From Sphingobacterium composti (GTDB lineage: Bacteria; Bacteroidota; Bacteroidia; Sphingobacteriales; Sphingobacteriaceae): a stretch of DNA of 64,000 nt. This document shows positions 55,586 through 64,000 of this stretch, in pieces. A program made the position numbers and the translations under genes. Under the pieces are notes generated by a model. It ran no database searches. It was not told where the DNA came from and saw nothing but the letters and a program-made list of their open reading frames with translations. Positions within the stretch are counted from its first letter, which is position 1; each line of letters opens with the position of its first letter. The DNA lies in contig NZ_WUQZ01000004.1 of NCBI RefSeq assembly GCF_009829075.1, positions 184,497 through 248,496 on the forward strand. Reading direction: 5' to 3'.

Positions 55586-56875
55586 TTAGCTCCACATTTT
55601 ATAATGAGGAATCTTCATAGTTACACCATTCTTCATACATGATTCATGAGCGACGATACCTGGTATACTCATGTTAAGTGACATTGCAATATCTAATATT
55701 GGTTTTCTCTCTTCGATAATAGAGCGGATAAATTCTTCGGTTAGATGGCCGTGGGATCCTCCATGACCACCTGGAGGCATGCCAATAGGTAGAGCTGGGC
55801 GTTTCAGATTAGGTATTTGATCATTTAATAAACCATGATATCCTTTACCTTTTACCCACATTCCTTGCTCGCCACGAACGAAACCCGATTCGGATCCCGG
55901 TCCAGGTAGATCTTTAAAGTGTGACATTTTGGAATATCCACCAGTATCTGTACGGAATGTTGCTATTTGAGAGGCATAAGGATTTTTGTACGGATTATTT
56001 GCTCCTTTGTAAGGATCCAAATGACTTTCTTTTCCAATACAAGATACTTCCGTATAATGGCCATTAGTTACCCCGATATAATAGGCTGTTGCATGAGTCA
56101 AATAGTACATAGGTACATTTCCATTTCTCCAACCTCCGTAAGACGGTAATGGTTTTTGACTGTAGTGCACATATTCCCCCTCAGAGTAGACAATTTCTCC
56201 AAAAGCACCAGCCTCGTATATTTTTTTCATTGCATACATGTCTTCTCTATAAAATGATGTTTCAAACATCATATAGTTTAGACCTGTACGCTTTACTGTC
56301 TGATACAGTAATTCACATTCATCCAATGTTGAGAAAATAGCTGGTACAGCTACCGCAACGTGTTTGCCATGATTCAAGGCTAAAATAGCATGTTTAGCGT
56401 GAGAAGGAGCATCCGTACAAATAAATATAGCCTCAATTGATTTGTCTTTAACCATCTCTTCGAGTGAGGGATATTTTTTGTTGCATTTCACACGAGTAGC
56501 TAGCATCTCACAACGCTCTGGATCTAGATCGCTGACAGCCAAAATTTCTACATTCGGATGGTCTTGGAATCCAAATGCAGCCGAGAAGGTACTTAATCCA
56601 TACCCGACTAAACCTACTTTCACCTTTTTATTTGGTAATGGTTGATATCCAGCATAGATATCTTCTGATATCTTTCCGACTTCATCAAATCCTGCAATCA
56701 CTTTTCCATCAACTGTAGGAGCGGTTGGATTATTAGTAGTAGCTTTTTTACTAGCACATCCATATGGTAGTAGGCTAATTGATGCTATGCCAAGGCCTAA
56801 TGTATTCAGAAATGAACGTCTAGAATTATTCGTCGGTAGATCATTCATAGAGTTTTTTAATTCTTTATTATCCAT
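55586..56875 (-). CDS. Exported Gfo/Idh/MocA-family oxidoreductase (Tat lipoprotein), copy B
   Basis: The 429-residue protein has an N-terminal twin-arginine signal (NSRRSFLNTLGLGIASISLL) followed by a possible lipobox at LLPYGC. The Rossmann motif is VKVGLVGYGLSTFSAAFGF near residue 85. IEAIFICTDAPSHAKHAILA and AVAVPAIFSTLDECELLYQ follow, and GGHGGSHGHLTEEFI lies near the C-terminus. It is the paralogue of copy A at 49294 along its whole length, including the loss of the EKP motif. The start could also be the ATG nine codons in. Export suggests an enzyme acting in the periplasm on a glycoside or amino-sugar before uptake by the symporter. Confidence 0.9.
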   Translation of the reverse strand: MDNKELKNSMNDLPTNNSRRSFLNTLGLGIASISLLPYGCASKKATTNNPTAPTVDGKVIAGFDEVGKISEDIYAGYQPLPNKKVKVGLVGYGLSTFSAAFGFQDHPNVEILAVSDLDPERCEMLATRVKCNKKYPSLEEMVKDKSIEAIFICTDAPSHAKHAILALNHGKHVAVAVPAIFSTLDECELLYQTVKRTGLNYMMFETSFYREDMYAMKKIYEAGAFGEIVYSEGEYVHYSQKPLPSYGGWRNGNVPMYYLTHATAYYIGVTNGHYTEVSCIGKESHLDPYKGANNPYKNPYASQIATFRTDTGGYSKMSHFKDLPGPGSESGFVRGEQGMWVKGKGYHGLLNDQIPNLKRPALPIGMPPGGHGGSHGHLTEEFIRSIIEERKPILDIAMSLNMSIPGIVAHESCMKNGVTMKIPHYKMWS

Positions 56876-57025
56876 TGTTATTAGGTTTATTTACTTATTA
56901 TAAAAGTATTGAAATTATATAAGCAGTTTAAAATTGATATTATTAAATACTTAAACTATTTTAATCAAAATCAATACGCTATATTATGTATAATAGATAT
57001 TTTTGAAATATTAGGTTAATTCTAT

Positions 57026-58795
57026 TTAGTTATATCCATTATTTTGTTTTAATGATGATACACCAGTATCATCGACACTTAAATCAATTTGTTCTTGTGG
57101 TATAGGGAAATATTCATGAGTACCCTTAATAAATTTTCCAGTAGAATAATTACTTGTTGGATTGAATCCTGGTCTGGCTTGTTCTCTTGCCATAAGGAAA
57201 TTATGTGTCGCAGCAATATCAAAATCTAATCCATCATATCTCTTCATGTCTAAGTAACGATGATGTTCAGTAGCTAATTCTAAACGTCTTTCAAATCTAA
57301 CTGCTTTTCGGGCAAATGTTTTTCCCATCGCAGAGAATTGACCACTATACAAACCTACTTTATAATTTGCAGCTGGCTCGTCACTGAATCCGTCTAAAGG
57401 TTTGCTGTTATCTTTATATTTCTTTACAAATCCATCGGGATTGGCAGCCCTACTTCTTACTCTATTGACATATTCCTCGGCTTTTTGAAGACTTCCAACT
57501 TCTACTTCGCACTCTGCAGCCCATAATAGGATATCTGCAAAACGTATCATATTGTAAGGGATATTATTCCAGTTGCCGTTTTCACGCTCACTACCTACTG
57601 ATGCTTGTCGCGTAATTGTTTTTTTAGCGCTGTAAGCTCCTCCTGTACGCTGACTACGTACCCATGCCATGCCAGGATGTACTCCCCAGTCCAAATAAGG
57701 TATGCCACGGCGCCCTACTGTCCAATCCAATCTTGAATCTAGAGTACCATTGTATGGAGTGAAAGGATCAGTTGATCGTAATCCTTGATCTGTAGGTATT
57801 GGGCTTAGATGATAACTGTCTATGAGTGGTAACCCTGTACTTGGATCCGTTTGATAAGCATCGACTAAGTCAAATGTAGGTTGATACCAGCCACAACAAG
57901 TTGCAGCAGGTCCACCGTATGTGCCGTTATAATAGTCCATTGGATTTCCATTTCTGCCAGAGGCTCCATCGAAAACTGACATTTGCACTGCAAAGATAGA
58001 TTCTGCATTATTTCTTGTGGATGCTTTAAAATTATCTGCATAGTGATCTAGTAATTTGTATTTTTCACCTTTGCTTGTAGTTCCATTTGCTATAATATTA
58101 TCTAGAATAGGTTTTGCTTCATTAAATTTCTTTTGAAACATATATGTCTTCACAAGAAATGACTTTGCGGCCCATGAATTTGCTCGACCTACTTCCGAAG
58201 ACGTAGCTGATAAATTGTCTGAAGCGAATTTAAAATCTTCTTCAATTTTTGGATAAATATCAATTTCGTTAGTAACTAAATAATTTTTCGCAGCATAATT
58301 TACTGTTTCATCGATCCACGGTACATTCTTCCATAATGTGACCAGTTGCAGGTAATAAATGCCGCGTAAAAATTTAGCTTCAGCAATTATTTGTGTTTTT
58401 TGTTGCTCACTAGCATCCGTAATAGTGGGTGTTATTCGGATTACATCATTACAACGTTGTACAGCCGCATAAATAAATTTCCAACGATTATTTAAGCTGG
58501 CAGTAGTGGCATCAAATAAAAAGGCATCCTCAATGCTGACTCCTGACTCAGAACCCATTCGAGCATCATCGGGCGCTAATAGCGATGTCCATCCATTATC
58601 ATAAGTTCCTGTCAACGTACCTGCTCCTTTTAACAAACTATACGCGCCTATTAATAATCCATCAACACCTTTTTTATTAGAAAGGATGGGTTCACTTAAC
58701 GTTCCGTACGGCTGTATTTCTAAATAGGATTTAGAGCAGGAAGAAACAGATATTCCTAGGCATAGTGCTATGATATATTTATATATTCTTTTCAT
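57026..58795 (-). CDS. SusD/RagB-type nutrient-binding surface lipoprotein
   Basis: The 589-residue lipoprotein has a signal ending in LGISVSSC (Cys ~20) followed by SKSYLEIQPYGTLSE, the standard SusD start. TPR-like helices (FIYAAVQRCNDVIRITP, AKFLRGIYYLQLVTLWKNVP) form the N-terminal half. The C-terminal domain shows NMIRFADILLWAAECEVE, VNRVRSRAAN, RFERRLELATEHHRYLDMKR and the terminal YFPIPQEQIDLS. It lies 17 bases after susC on the minus strand. It binds the ligand for the transporter and is the usual length for the family. About 150 bases of AT-rich DNA separate it from the exported oxidoreductase gene. Confidence 0.96.
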   Translation of the reverse strand: MKRIYKYIIALCLGISVSSCSKSYLEIQPYGTLSEPILSNKKGVDGLLIGAYSLLKGAGTLTGTYDNGWTSLLAPDDARMGSESGVSIEDAFLFDATTASLNNRWKFIYAAVQRCNDVIRITPTITDASEQQKTQIIAEAKFLRGIYYLQLVTLWKNVPWIDETVNYAAKNYLVTNEIDIYPKIEEDFKFASDNLSATSSEVGRANSWAAKSFLVKTYMFQKKFNEAKPILDNIIANGTTSKGEKYKLLDHYADNFKASTRNNAESIFAVQMSVFDGASGRNGNPMDYYNGTYGGPAATCCGWYQPTFDLVDAYQTDPSTGLPLIDSYHLSPIPTDQGLRSTDPFTPYNGTLDSRLDWTVGRRGIPYLDWGVHPGMAWVRSQRTGGAYSAKKTITRQASVGSERENGNWNNIPYNMIRFADILLWAAECEVEVGSLQKAEEYVNRVRSRAANPDGFVKKYKDNSKPLDGFSDEPAANYKVGLYSGQFSAMGKTFARKAVRFERRLELATEHHRYLDMKRYDGLDFDIAATHNFLMAREQARPGFNPTSNYSTGKFIKGTHEYFPIPQEQIDLSVDDTGVSSLKQNNGYN

Positions 58796-58812
58796 AACTA
58801 TAATTTTTGAAA

Positions 58813-61800
58813 TTAAAATGAAACATTTAAACCGAAAATTAATCCCATCTCATTATTGGGATACGGTGCTCTATCTACACCAAATTCGTCAGGATCACCA
58901 GAAGAAATTTCAGGGTCTAAACCACTATATTTAGTAATAGTAAAGACATTGGCGGCTTGGCCATAAACTCTTATTCTTGAAATTCCAATTTTTTTGATTA
59001 ATTGAGGTGATAGGGTATAACCTGCCGTTACATGTCTTAGTCTCAAATATGATCCATCCTCAATGAAATATGAATTGTTGGCTCCTACAGTACTAAACGA
59101 CCGTGTAGCTTCTAGTTTTGGAATATTTGTATTGGTATTTTCTGGTGTCCATGCATTTTTTAATTTATTGCTTTTCACTCCTTGGTAGAATGACATGAAA
59201 TCTAAATAGGTGAGTGTAGTATTTAATATTTCATTACCTTGGGAACCGTATAATAAGGTGGAAAAATCGAAGTTTTTATAATCTACACCTAAGTTAATCC
59301 CAAATGTATAGTCAGGATTTGGATTTCCTAATATAATTCTATCATCAGCAGTTATTGTTCCATCACCATTTGTGTCCTGATATTTGAATCGTCCAGGTTG
59401 TGCCGCAGTTTGTGTTGGTGAATTGTCAACCTCTTCTTGGGAATTGAATATTCCTACTATTTTGTATCCATAAAATGAACTCATAGCATACCCTTCTTCA
59501 TTTTTTGTCAATGTGCCTAATGCCTCATGATTACCACTCAAAAAATACCCAGGTCCAGGAAGATCAATGATTTTGTTTTTATAAGTTGTAAAGTTTAATC
59601 CTACGTTAAAGCGGAGATTACTATTCAGATCTTGTCTATAATTTAGATTTGCATCTATACCATCATTTTGAATATCTCCAATATTAATAGTAGGAGAAGT
59701 AGCCCCACCTAGTATTGTAGCGGGAAGAGGTTCTGTAAATAGTAACCCATTAATTTTTTTCTTATAGTATTCTGCCGATAAGGTGAACTTATCCAAGAAT
59801 TGCATATCTACACCAACATTAGTTAAGACATTTTCTTCCCAGCCTGTAGCGATATTACCAATTCTTGACTGTCCAAAGCCTTGAACTGTACTAGATCCTG
59901 TGCCGTTAATGTCATAATTAGTTCCCGATATGGATGATGAAAATAATGAATATGCATTAGCCGCATTTACGTTGTTTTGTGATCCTAACACCCCCCAACT
60001 ACCTCTTAGCTTAAGGTCGTTTAGCCAAGTTTGATTTACCAAGAATGGTTCTTCTGATATTCTCCAACCTAGAGAAAATGATGGAAATACACCATATCTT
60101 CTTTGAGAACCAAATTTTGAAGATCCATCTCTTCTTACCGTACCACTGATTAAGTATTTATTATTATAGCTGTAGTCTAATCTGCTAAAAATTGAAAACA
60201 AACTATTTGAATTTACAGAACTGTTTGAATTGATATTTAATGTTCCATTATTAACATTTAAATAGTAATCATCTTCTGAAAAAAAGGCACTCGAAGATCC
60301 TGTTACCCCTCTATACGTATACTTGATAGCTTCCGTACCGATCAACATTTGAATATTATGTAGTTGTATCGTTTTGTTGTATGTCAGTGTATTAGTAAAA
60401 GTCAAAGTATTATTATAATTTGAACTTATACTTAATGCATTTTCCGCCGCACTTGCTTCGACATTTTCAGTCTGTGTTCCGGTAAAATCTCTGTCATAAG
60501 CTGTATTGTAGTTAATACCTAAACTCGTTTTAAACTTCAATCCATTTAAAATATTTGCTTCTAAATATGTATTACCCGCAAGTCCCCAATCATAAAATAG
60601 ATCTTTTGTATTTCTTTCTTGATTAGCGATTGAATTGGAGAATGAACCAAGATTTGGACCTCCAAATGATCCTGCATAATTTCCAGCGATATCTCTTAGA
60701 GGCACAATGGGTAACATCATGTAGGCTGTATTCAAGGAGTTAGAGCCACCAGATACATTTCGATATATAAGGCTTAGATTTTCACCTACAGTCAAGATTT
60801 TACCCAATTTGAATTCTGTGTTAACTCTTGCATTGTATCGCTCGTAGTGGGATTTGTATAATGTGCCATTTTGATTACTGTATCCGAGTCCAAAAAAGTA
60901 TTTTGATTTTTCAGTTCCACCATTTACAGATAATGCATGTTGGTTTGAAAAAGATTTTTTAAATAGGTTATGAAACCAGTCCTCACCTTCTTTATTAACT
61001 TTTTGAATAATGTAATTTCGTCCAGTATTTTTCTTTTCATAAAAATATAAGCTAGGATCTACTTGAGGATCGCCTTCCATTCCTACACCAGCACCATTTG
61101 GTCCCCTATAGGTGTAGTCTGGCATTCCATTTGCAAATAAGACATTCCCAGGGTACACCTTATTATAAATTTCCATAAAATCCATTGAATTCAACGTATT
61201 ATATACGTTTCCCGAAAGAGGGTAGGTAGTATTTGTATTTCCCTCGTATTGAATACTAGGATCTCCTCTTTTCCCTTTCTTTGTGGTAATAATTATAATT
61301 CCATTAGCACCACGTACACCATATATTGCGGCTGCTCCAGCATCTTTTAATACCTGCATACTTTCAATATCATTAGGATTGAGGTGAGTCAAGTTTTGTT
61401 CAATGCCATCAACTATTACTAACGGCTGCGTATCTCCAAATGAAGACAAACCACGAATATTAATTTTACTCGCAGACCCTGGTACACCTGATGAAGATAC
61501 ATTTACTCCTGATGCAAGTCCTTGTAATGCTCGGTCGATCGATATGGTAGTTTGTTTTTCAACCTCTTGCATATCCACTACAGATACTGAACCTGTGATA
61601 TCCTTCTTCTGTTGTGAGGTATACCCAGTTACAATGACCTCATCCAATGCGTTGTTGTTTTTTTCTAGAGTTATAGTAATAGAATTTCGTTGATTCAGCG
61701 ATTGGCTGAGTGAATTGTAATTCACGTGTGAAAAAATCAGCGTTGCATTTAGGTTTGGAGCGGTAATTTCAAAATTACCTTTTTCGTCCGTTACACCTGT

Positions 61801-61989
61801 CGATGAGCTATTTAAAATACGAATACTCGCTCCCACAACCGGCGCTCCATCACTATCTTTGACTACACCTCGAACTTTCTCCTGCGCAAAGAGTGCTTGC
61901 GTGAAGCAGCAGTAAAAAAGTATTAAAATCCAAGGTTTGGCATTTTTTTTAAATGTCAAACTCTTTTTCATTTTTAAATTTGTCATCAT
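58813..61989 (-). CDS. SusC/RagA-type TonB-dependent outer-membrane transporter
   Basis: The 1058-residue protein has a signal peptide (PWILILFYCCFTQALFAQ). The preferred start may be the ATG at 61971, six codons in. A carboxypeptidase-regulatory-like domain (VRGVVKDSDGAPVVGASIRI) comes next, followed by a TonB box-like LDEVIVTGYTSQ. The plug has KINIRGLSSFGDTQPLVIVD and DAGAAAIYGVRGANGIIIIT, and the large barrel ends in MGLIFGLNVSF. It forms the uptake pair with the SusD protein encoded 17 bases downstream. The locus carries no sigma/anti-sigma pair; control is more likely through the AraC protein at 46243. The ligand is unknown. Confidence 0.97.
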   Translation of the reverse strand: MMTNLKMKKSLTFKKNAKPWILILFYCCFTQALFAQEKVRGVVKDSDGAPVVGASIRILNSSSTGVTDEKGNFEITAPNLNATLIFSHVNYNSLSQSLNQRNSITITLEKNNNALDEVIVTGYTSQQKKDITGSVSVVDMQEVEKQTTISIDRALQGLASGVNVSSSGVPGSASKINIRGLSSFGDTQPLVIVDGIEQNLTHLNPNDIESMQVLKDAGAAAIYGVRGANGIIIITTKKGKRGDPSIQYEGNTNTTYPLSGNVYNTLNSMDFMEIYNKVYPGNVLFANGMPDYTYRGPNGAGVGMEGDPQVDPSLYFYEKKNTGRNYIIQKVNKEGEDWFHNLFKKSFSNQHALSVNGGTEKSKYFFGLGYSNQNGTLYKSHYERYNARVNTEFKLGKILTVGENLSLIYRNVSGGSNSLNTAYMMLPIVPLRDIAGNYAGSFGGPNLGSFSNSIANQERNTKDLFYDWGLAGNTYLEANILNGLKFKTSLGINYNTAYDRDFTGTQTENVEASAAENALSISSNYNNTLTFTNTLTYNKTIQLHNIQMLIGTEAIKYTYRGVTGSSSAFFSEDDYYLNVNNGTLNINSNSSVNSNSLFSIFSRLDYSYNNKYLISGTVRRDGSSKFGSQRRYGVFPSFSLGWRISEEPFLVNQTWLNDLKLRGSWGVLGSQNNVNAANAYSLFSSSISGTNYDINGTGSSTVQGFGQSRIGNIATGWEENVLTNVGVDMQFLDKFTLSAEYYKKKINGLLFTEPLPATILGGATSPTINIGDIQNDGIDANLNYRQDLNSNLRFNVGLNFTTYKNKIIDLPGPGYFLSGNHEALGTLTKNEEGYAMSSFYGYKIVGIFNSQEEVDNSPTQTAAQPGRFKYQDTNGDGTITADDRIILGNPNPDYTFGINLGVDYKNFDFSTLLYGSQGNEILNTTLTYLDFMSFYQGVKSNKLKNAWTPENTNTNIPKLEATRSFSTVGANNSYFIEDGSYLRLRHVTAGYTLSPQLIKKIGISRIRVYGQAANVFTITKYSGLDPEISSGDPDEFGVDRAPYPNNEMGLIFGLNVSF

Positions 61990-62056
61990 AATTTATAATG
62001 TTTAAAGTTTAATTTTTCAGGAGTAATGTGGTTGAAATAGAAGAGTAATTTGAATA

Positions 62057-63139
62057 TTATGGAGCCAGTAAAAAATCTAAAAATTGATCAACTCCTCTAT
62101 AAGGCTTGTATTTTTCACTATAGCCATTTATTTTTACAAATACCATGTTTTTTTCAGGTATTATAACACAGAATTGACCACCGTTTCCACTCATATACCA
62201 TATATATGTACCATTAGGTCTTTTTTTTGCGCGCCATCCGTAGCCATATGTATTATTTGAATCAATATGTACCTCTTGGTTCGGTCTAGAGACCATTAGG
62301 GGAATGGAAATGGGAGTAAGTGATTCTTGTACGTATTCTTGAGAAATAATTTGTTTGTCCTCCCATTTGCCATTTTGTAGATATAAATAGCCAATTTTTG
62401 CGAGATCTTTCGCTGTCCATTTAGAAAAAGCATATCCTGCATATACTGGAATTGTATTTCCATTTGAAGATAATATTTCGCCGTCAATAGACCATTCTGC
62501 CTCAATATCAAGTGGAATCAATACGCTATCTTTTAATACTTCTAATAATGATTTATCATATATATATGTAAGAGCCTTCGCTAAGAGGTCGAAATGATCA
62601 TTGTGGTATCTCGCATCTATACCTGGTGGCATATCAATATGATTGCCATAATTTTCTTTATTTTTTTTTGCTTTTATACCTGAGGAAACCGTAACTAAGT
62701 GTTTGAATGTAATTTCATTACTGTATTTTCCAGCGTCTAATTGAGGATAATACTTAATGACCTTATCATTTATATTAGAAATTAATCCCTTGTCTATAGC
62801 AATTCCTAATAAAAGACTCATTATAGTTTTGGTAATTGATTGTACTTCTGTTTTTTGATCTATGTTTTTGTCATATTCCCATTGCTTAGTTATGACCTGG
62901 TTTCTAATCAATACCCCGTTCGCATGGCTTACCTTCATCAATGAATCTATCTTTATGTCTATACTATTTGATTTGGATTTATCAGGATCGTAAAGATTCT
63001 CATCGGTTAATATTGTTTTTGTGCTTTTTGACAGTTGTGCGAACGAACAATTTGAAAAAAAGAGTGCAAAAGTTACAATAATACATTTGCGATAAAGATC
63101 TTGTAGCTTAAGTTTTATGTAAAATCTATTTATAGTCAT
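62057..63139 (-). CDS. Exported serine hydrolase of the beta-lactamase (class C/penicillin-binding-like) family
   Basis: The 360-residue protein has a leading hydrophobic signal (CIIVTFALFFSNCSFAQ) and a beta-lactamase-type fold. The nucleophile motif SxxK is seen in VQSITKTIMSLLLGIAID near residue 103. Other typical parts are ITFKHLVTVSSGI, FSKWTAKDLAKIGYLYLQ with GKWEDKQIISQEYV, and a GNGGQFCVIIPEKNMVFV strand in place of the KTG triad. Such enzymes include esterases, D-aminopeptidases and carboxypeptidases. It is the first gene of the minus-strand catabolic unit or stands alone 67 bases before susC. It may deacylate the substrate. A true beta-lactamase role is less likely. Confidence 0.85.
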   Translation of the reverse strand: MTINRFYIKLKLQDLYRKCIIVTFALFFSNCSFAQLSKSTKTILTDENLYDPDKSKSNSIDIKIDSLMKVSHANGVLIRNQVITKQWEYDKNIDQKTEVQSITKTIMSLLLGIAIDKGLISNINDKVIKYYPQLDAGKYSNEITFKHLVTVSSGIKAKKNKENYGNHIDMPPGIDARYHNDHFDLLAKALTYIYDKSLLEVLKDSVLIPLDIEAEWSIDGEILSSNGNTIPVYAGYAFSKWTAKDLAKIGYLYLQNGKWEDKQIISQEYVQESLTPISIPLMVSRPNQEVHIDSNNTYGYGWRAKKRPNGTYIWYMSGNGGQFCVIIPEKNMVFVKINGYSEKYKPYRGVDQFLDFLLAP

Positions 63140-63431
63140 ATCTTTCTTCTTAGGTGTTAAAATATCAGATTGATATTTTGAAAATTTTCAACTGGTCACT
63201 TTTTATAAAATTAAAGTTGTTTTATGTTCGGGTTTTAAACTCAATTATTGGAAGCATAAACAATTTTATCCTTGTAATAGAGAGTGCTGCTTGACGTAGA
63301 GGTTATATAGAAAATAGTTGAAGATTCTCTCTAGAATTTTTTTAAGTCATTATACATGCTGAAATTTTTATTTTTTGCTTATACTTTTTCTGGTTGATAA
63401 AGAGAGATTTGATTTTTAAATGTTTCTATTA
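63140..63431. other. Intergenic region before tRNA-His
   Basis: This AT-rich stretch holds the promoter region of the serine hydrolase gene (minus strand) and no coding frame or RNA that I can support. The tRNA promoter begins at its right edge. Confidence 0.5.
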
Positions 63432-63462
63432 TTTTGAATTTTTAGTACAATTACTATCTTTG
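63432..63462 (+). promoter_or_regulatory. Bacteroidota-type promoter of tRNA-His
   Basis: TTTTG at 63432-63436 and a perfect TATCTTTG at 63455-63462 match the -33 (TTTG) and -7 (TAnnTTTG) elements, with an 18-base spacer. The tRNA begins 13 bases after the -7 element. This is the clearest housekeeping promoter in the window. Confidence 0.8.
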
Positions 63463-63475
63463 CATCACAAATACG

Positions 63476-63549
63476 GTAGGTATAGCTCAGTTGGTTAGAG
63501 CACTAGATTGTGGTTCTAGGGGTCGTGGGTTCGAGCCCCATTACTTACC
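63476..63549 (+). tRNA. tRNA-His (anticodon GTG)
   Basis: The cloverleaf can be drawn in full. The acceptor stem GTAGGTA pairs with TACTTAC. The D arm is GCTCAGTTGGTTAGAGC, and the anticodon arm is CTAGA-TTGTGGT-TCTAG with anticodon GTG. The T arm is GTGGG-TTCGAGC-CCCAT. A G at 63475 faces C73 at 63549, giving the extra G-1:C73 pair unique to tRNA-His. CCA is not encoded. Confidence 0.96.
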
Positions 63550-63550
63550 C

Positions 63551-63581
63551 AAAAAGCTTCAAGGAAACTTGAAGCTTTTTT
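63551..63581 (+). terminator. Intrinsic terminator of tRNA-His and target of the group II intron
   Basis: A 13-bp perfect stem (63551-63563 with 63568-63580) with a GAAA loop is followed by T residues up to 63581. It ends the tRNA transcript, and the intron starts 4 bases beyond. Confidence 0.9.
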
Positions 63582-63584
63582 GTT

Positions 63585-64000
63585 GTGCGCCCGGCATGGG
63601 CGATAACTCTAGGGTGCAAGTCCCGAACACGCCATTACAGTTGGAAGTGTTAGCCGAAGGCAAGGGTGTCCACCGTGAGGTGGAATCTGAAGGAAGCCAT
63701 AGGCAAATTCTCGGTCTGACGGACAGAAACTAGATATAAGGCCTACGATGCTGGATGAGGTTGCAACACAAACTAAAGTCCTATACTGTACAGAAGCATC
63801 AAGGTAAATGTAGCAGACACATGAGAGGAAAGTTATCGTTTTTACCCGGGGAGATCTCACAGACTTGTGGAAGTTTTTTTTCAGAAGCAAGGAGTAAAGC
63901 TAGCTGTGAGAAGTCAGCCGATTTCGTAGTACTTGCTTACGGCAAAGCAAGGAAGGAATGAACCTTAAGTTAGTGAGCAATACACGAGAATTACCTAATG
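63585..64000 (+). mobile_element. Class C (IIC) group II intron, 5' part; continues past the window
   Basis: The intron begins with GTGCGCCCGGCATGGGCG and goes on through conserved ribozyme segments: AGGGTGCAAGTCCCGAAC, GTTAGCCGAAGGCAAGGGTG, TGGAATCTGAAGGAAGCC, CAAATTCTCGGTCTGACGG, GATGAGGTTGCAACACAAAC and TTACCCGGGGAGATCTC. These are domain I to III landmarks of bacterial class C introns as I remember them from the Oceanobacillus intron. It lies directly behind a terminator hairpin, the known insertion preference of class C elements. Domain IV with the reverse transcriptase gene starts near the edge; domains V and VI and the 3' boundary lie outside. Confidence 0.92.
63958..64000 (+). CDS. 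Start of a putative group II intron reverse transcriptase/maturase (truncated by window edge)
   Basis: An ATG at 63958 follows a strong ribosome-binding sequence (AAGGAAGG) and opens a frame reading MNLKLVSNTRELPN up to the last base. It lies where the intron-encoded protein gene is expected, after the domain III end at about 63857. Only 14 codons are visible, so neither the reverse transcriptase motifs nor the maturase domain can be checked. The assignment rests on position, not on motif. Confidence 0.5.
   Translation, partial: MNLKLVSNTRELPN

Noticed and set aside
62057..63139. Antibiotic resistance beta-lactamase
   Set aside because: The fold is right, but the partner motifs look like esterase or peptidase relatives and the gene is tied to a SusCD island, so a resistance label is not supported.
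63491..63961. Several short reading frames across the tRNA and intron
   Set aside because: They overlap the tRNA-His gene and conserved ribozyme sequence and show no protein family features.
1..64000. CRISPR arrays, rRNA genes, prophage or transposase genes
   Set aside because: No regularly spaced repeats, rRNA segments, phage structural genes or transposases were seen; the only mobile element recognised is the group II intron at the right edge.

Overview
This window is a 64 kb piece of an AT-rich bacterial chromosome from the phylum Bacteroidota, most likely a Sphingobacterium-like member of the Sphingobacteriaceae. The evidence is two SusC/SusD outer-membrane nutrient uptake pairs, BACON-type lipoproteins, lipoboxes ending in S-C, a Bacteroidota-type arginine decarboxylase, and promoters with the TAnnTTTG -7 element, clearest before the tRNA-His gene. 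The species assignment is an inference.

Layout. 1-6418 holds housekeeping and stress genes: the end of a PfkB kinase, a cytochrome b5-like protein, an ECF sigma factor, murB, a TetR regulator, a YpdA-like bacillithiol disulfide reductase and a FUSC-type membrane protein. 6559-15524 is a polyol or sugar operon led by a LacI regulator. It encodes a zinc alcohol dehydrogenase, a glycerophosphodiester phosphodiesterase, a complete Rbs-type ABC importer, a mannitol dehydrogenase-family enzyme and a fructokinase-like PfkB kinase. An 18-bp perfect palindrome just before the first structural gene is a probable operator. 15563-20185 has YceI, an MBL-fold hydrolase, a GH33 sialidase and an S41 peptidase. 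20301-20460 holds a decayed fragment of the 3' end of an arginine decarboxylase gene whose intact homologue lies 12 kb away.

20846-32406 is a SusC/SusD locus with an IPT/NHL lipoprotein, two accessory surface lipoproteins, a calcineurin-like phosphoesterase and an outer-membrane barrel, but no recognisable glycoside hydrolase. 32473-39454 has speA and argS (divergent), a fasciclin-domain lipoprotein gene broken by one stop codon, a small membrane protein, a Gfo/Idh/MocA oxidoreductase and a BaiN/YhiN-like flavoprotein.

39727-45807 is the most unusual block. A receiver-only response regulator, an autoinducer-synthase-like (GNAT-like) protein, a stand-alone E1/ThiF-like adenylating enzyme, a 7TMR-DISM histidine kinase and a receiver-histidine kinase hybrid form one tight run, faced by a second receiver protein. 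I read it as a signal-making and signal-sensing module of unknown chemistry.

46243-63139 is a second uptake and catabolism island: AraC regulator, SDR, ceramidase-like protein, two paralogous Tat-exported Gfo/Idh/MocA oxidoreductases, SMP-30 lactonase, SSS symporter, galactonate dehydratase-like enzyme, HemL-like aminotransferase, SusD, SusC and a serine hydrolase. Together these fit an oxidative, non-phosphorylative pathway for a sugar or sugar acid (dehydrogenase, lactonase, dehydratase). The window ends with tRNA-His, its terminator, and the 5' part of a class C group II intron inserted directly behind that terminator.
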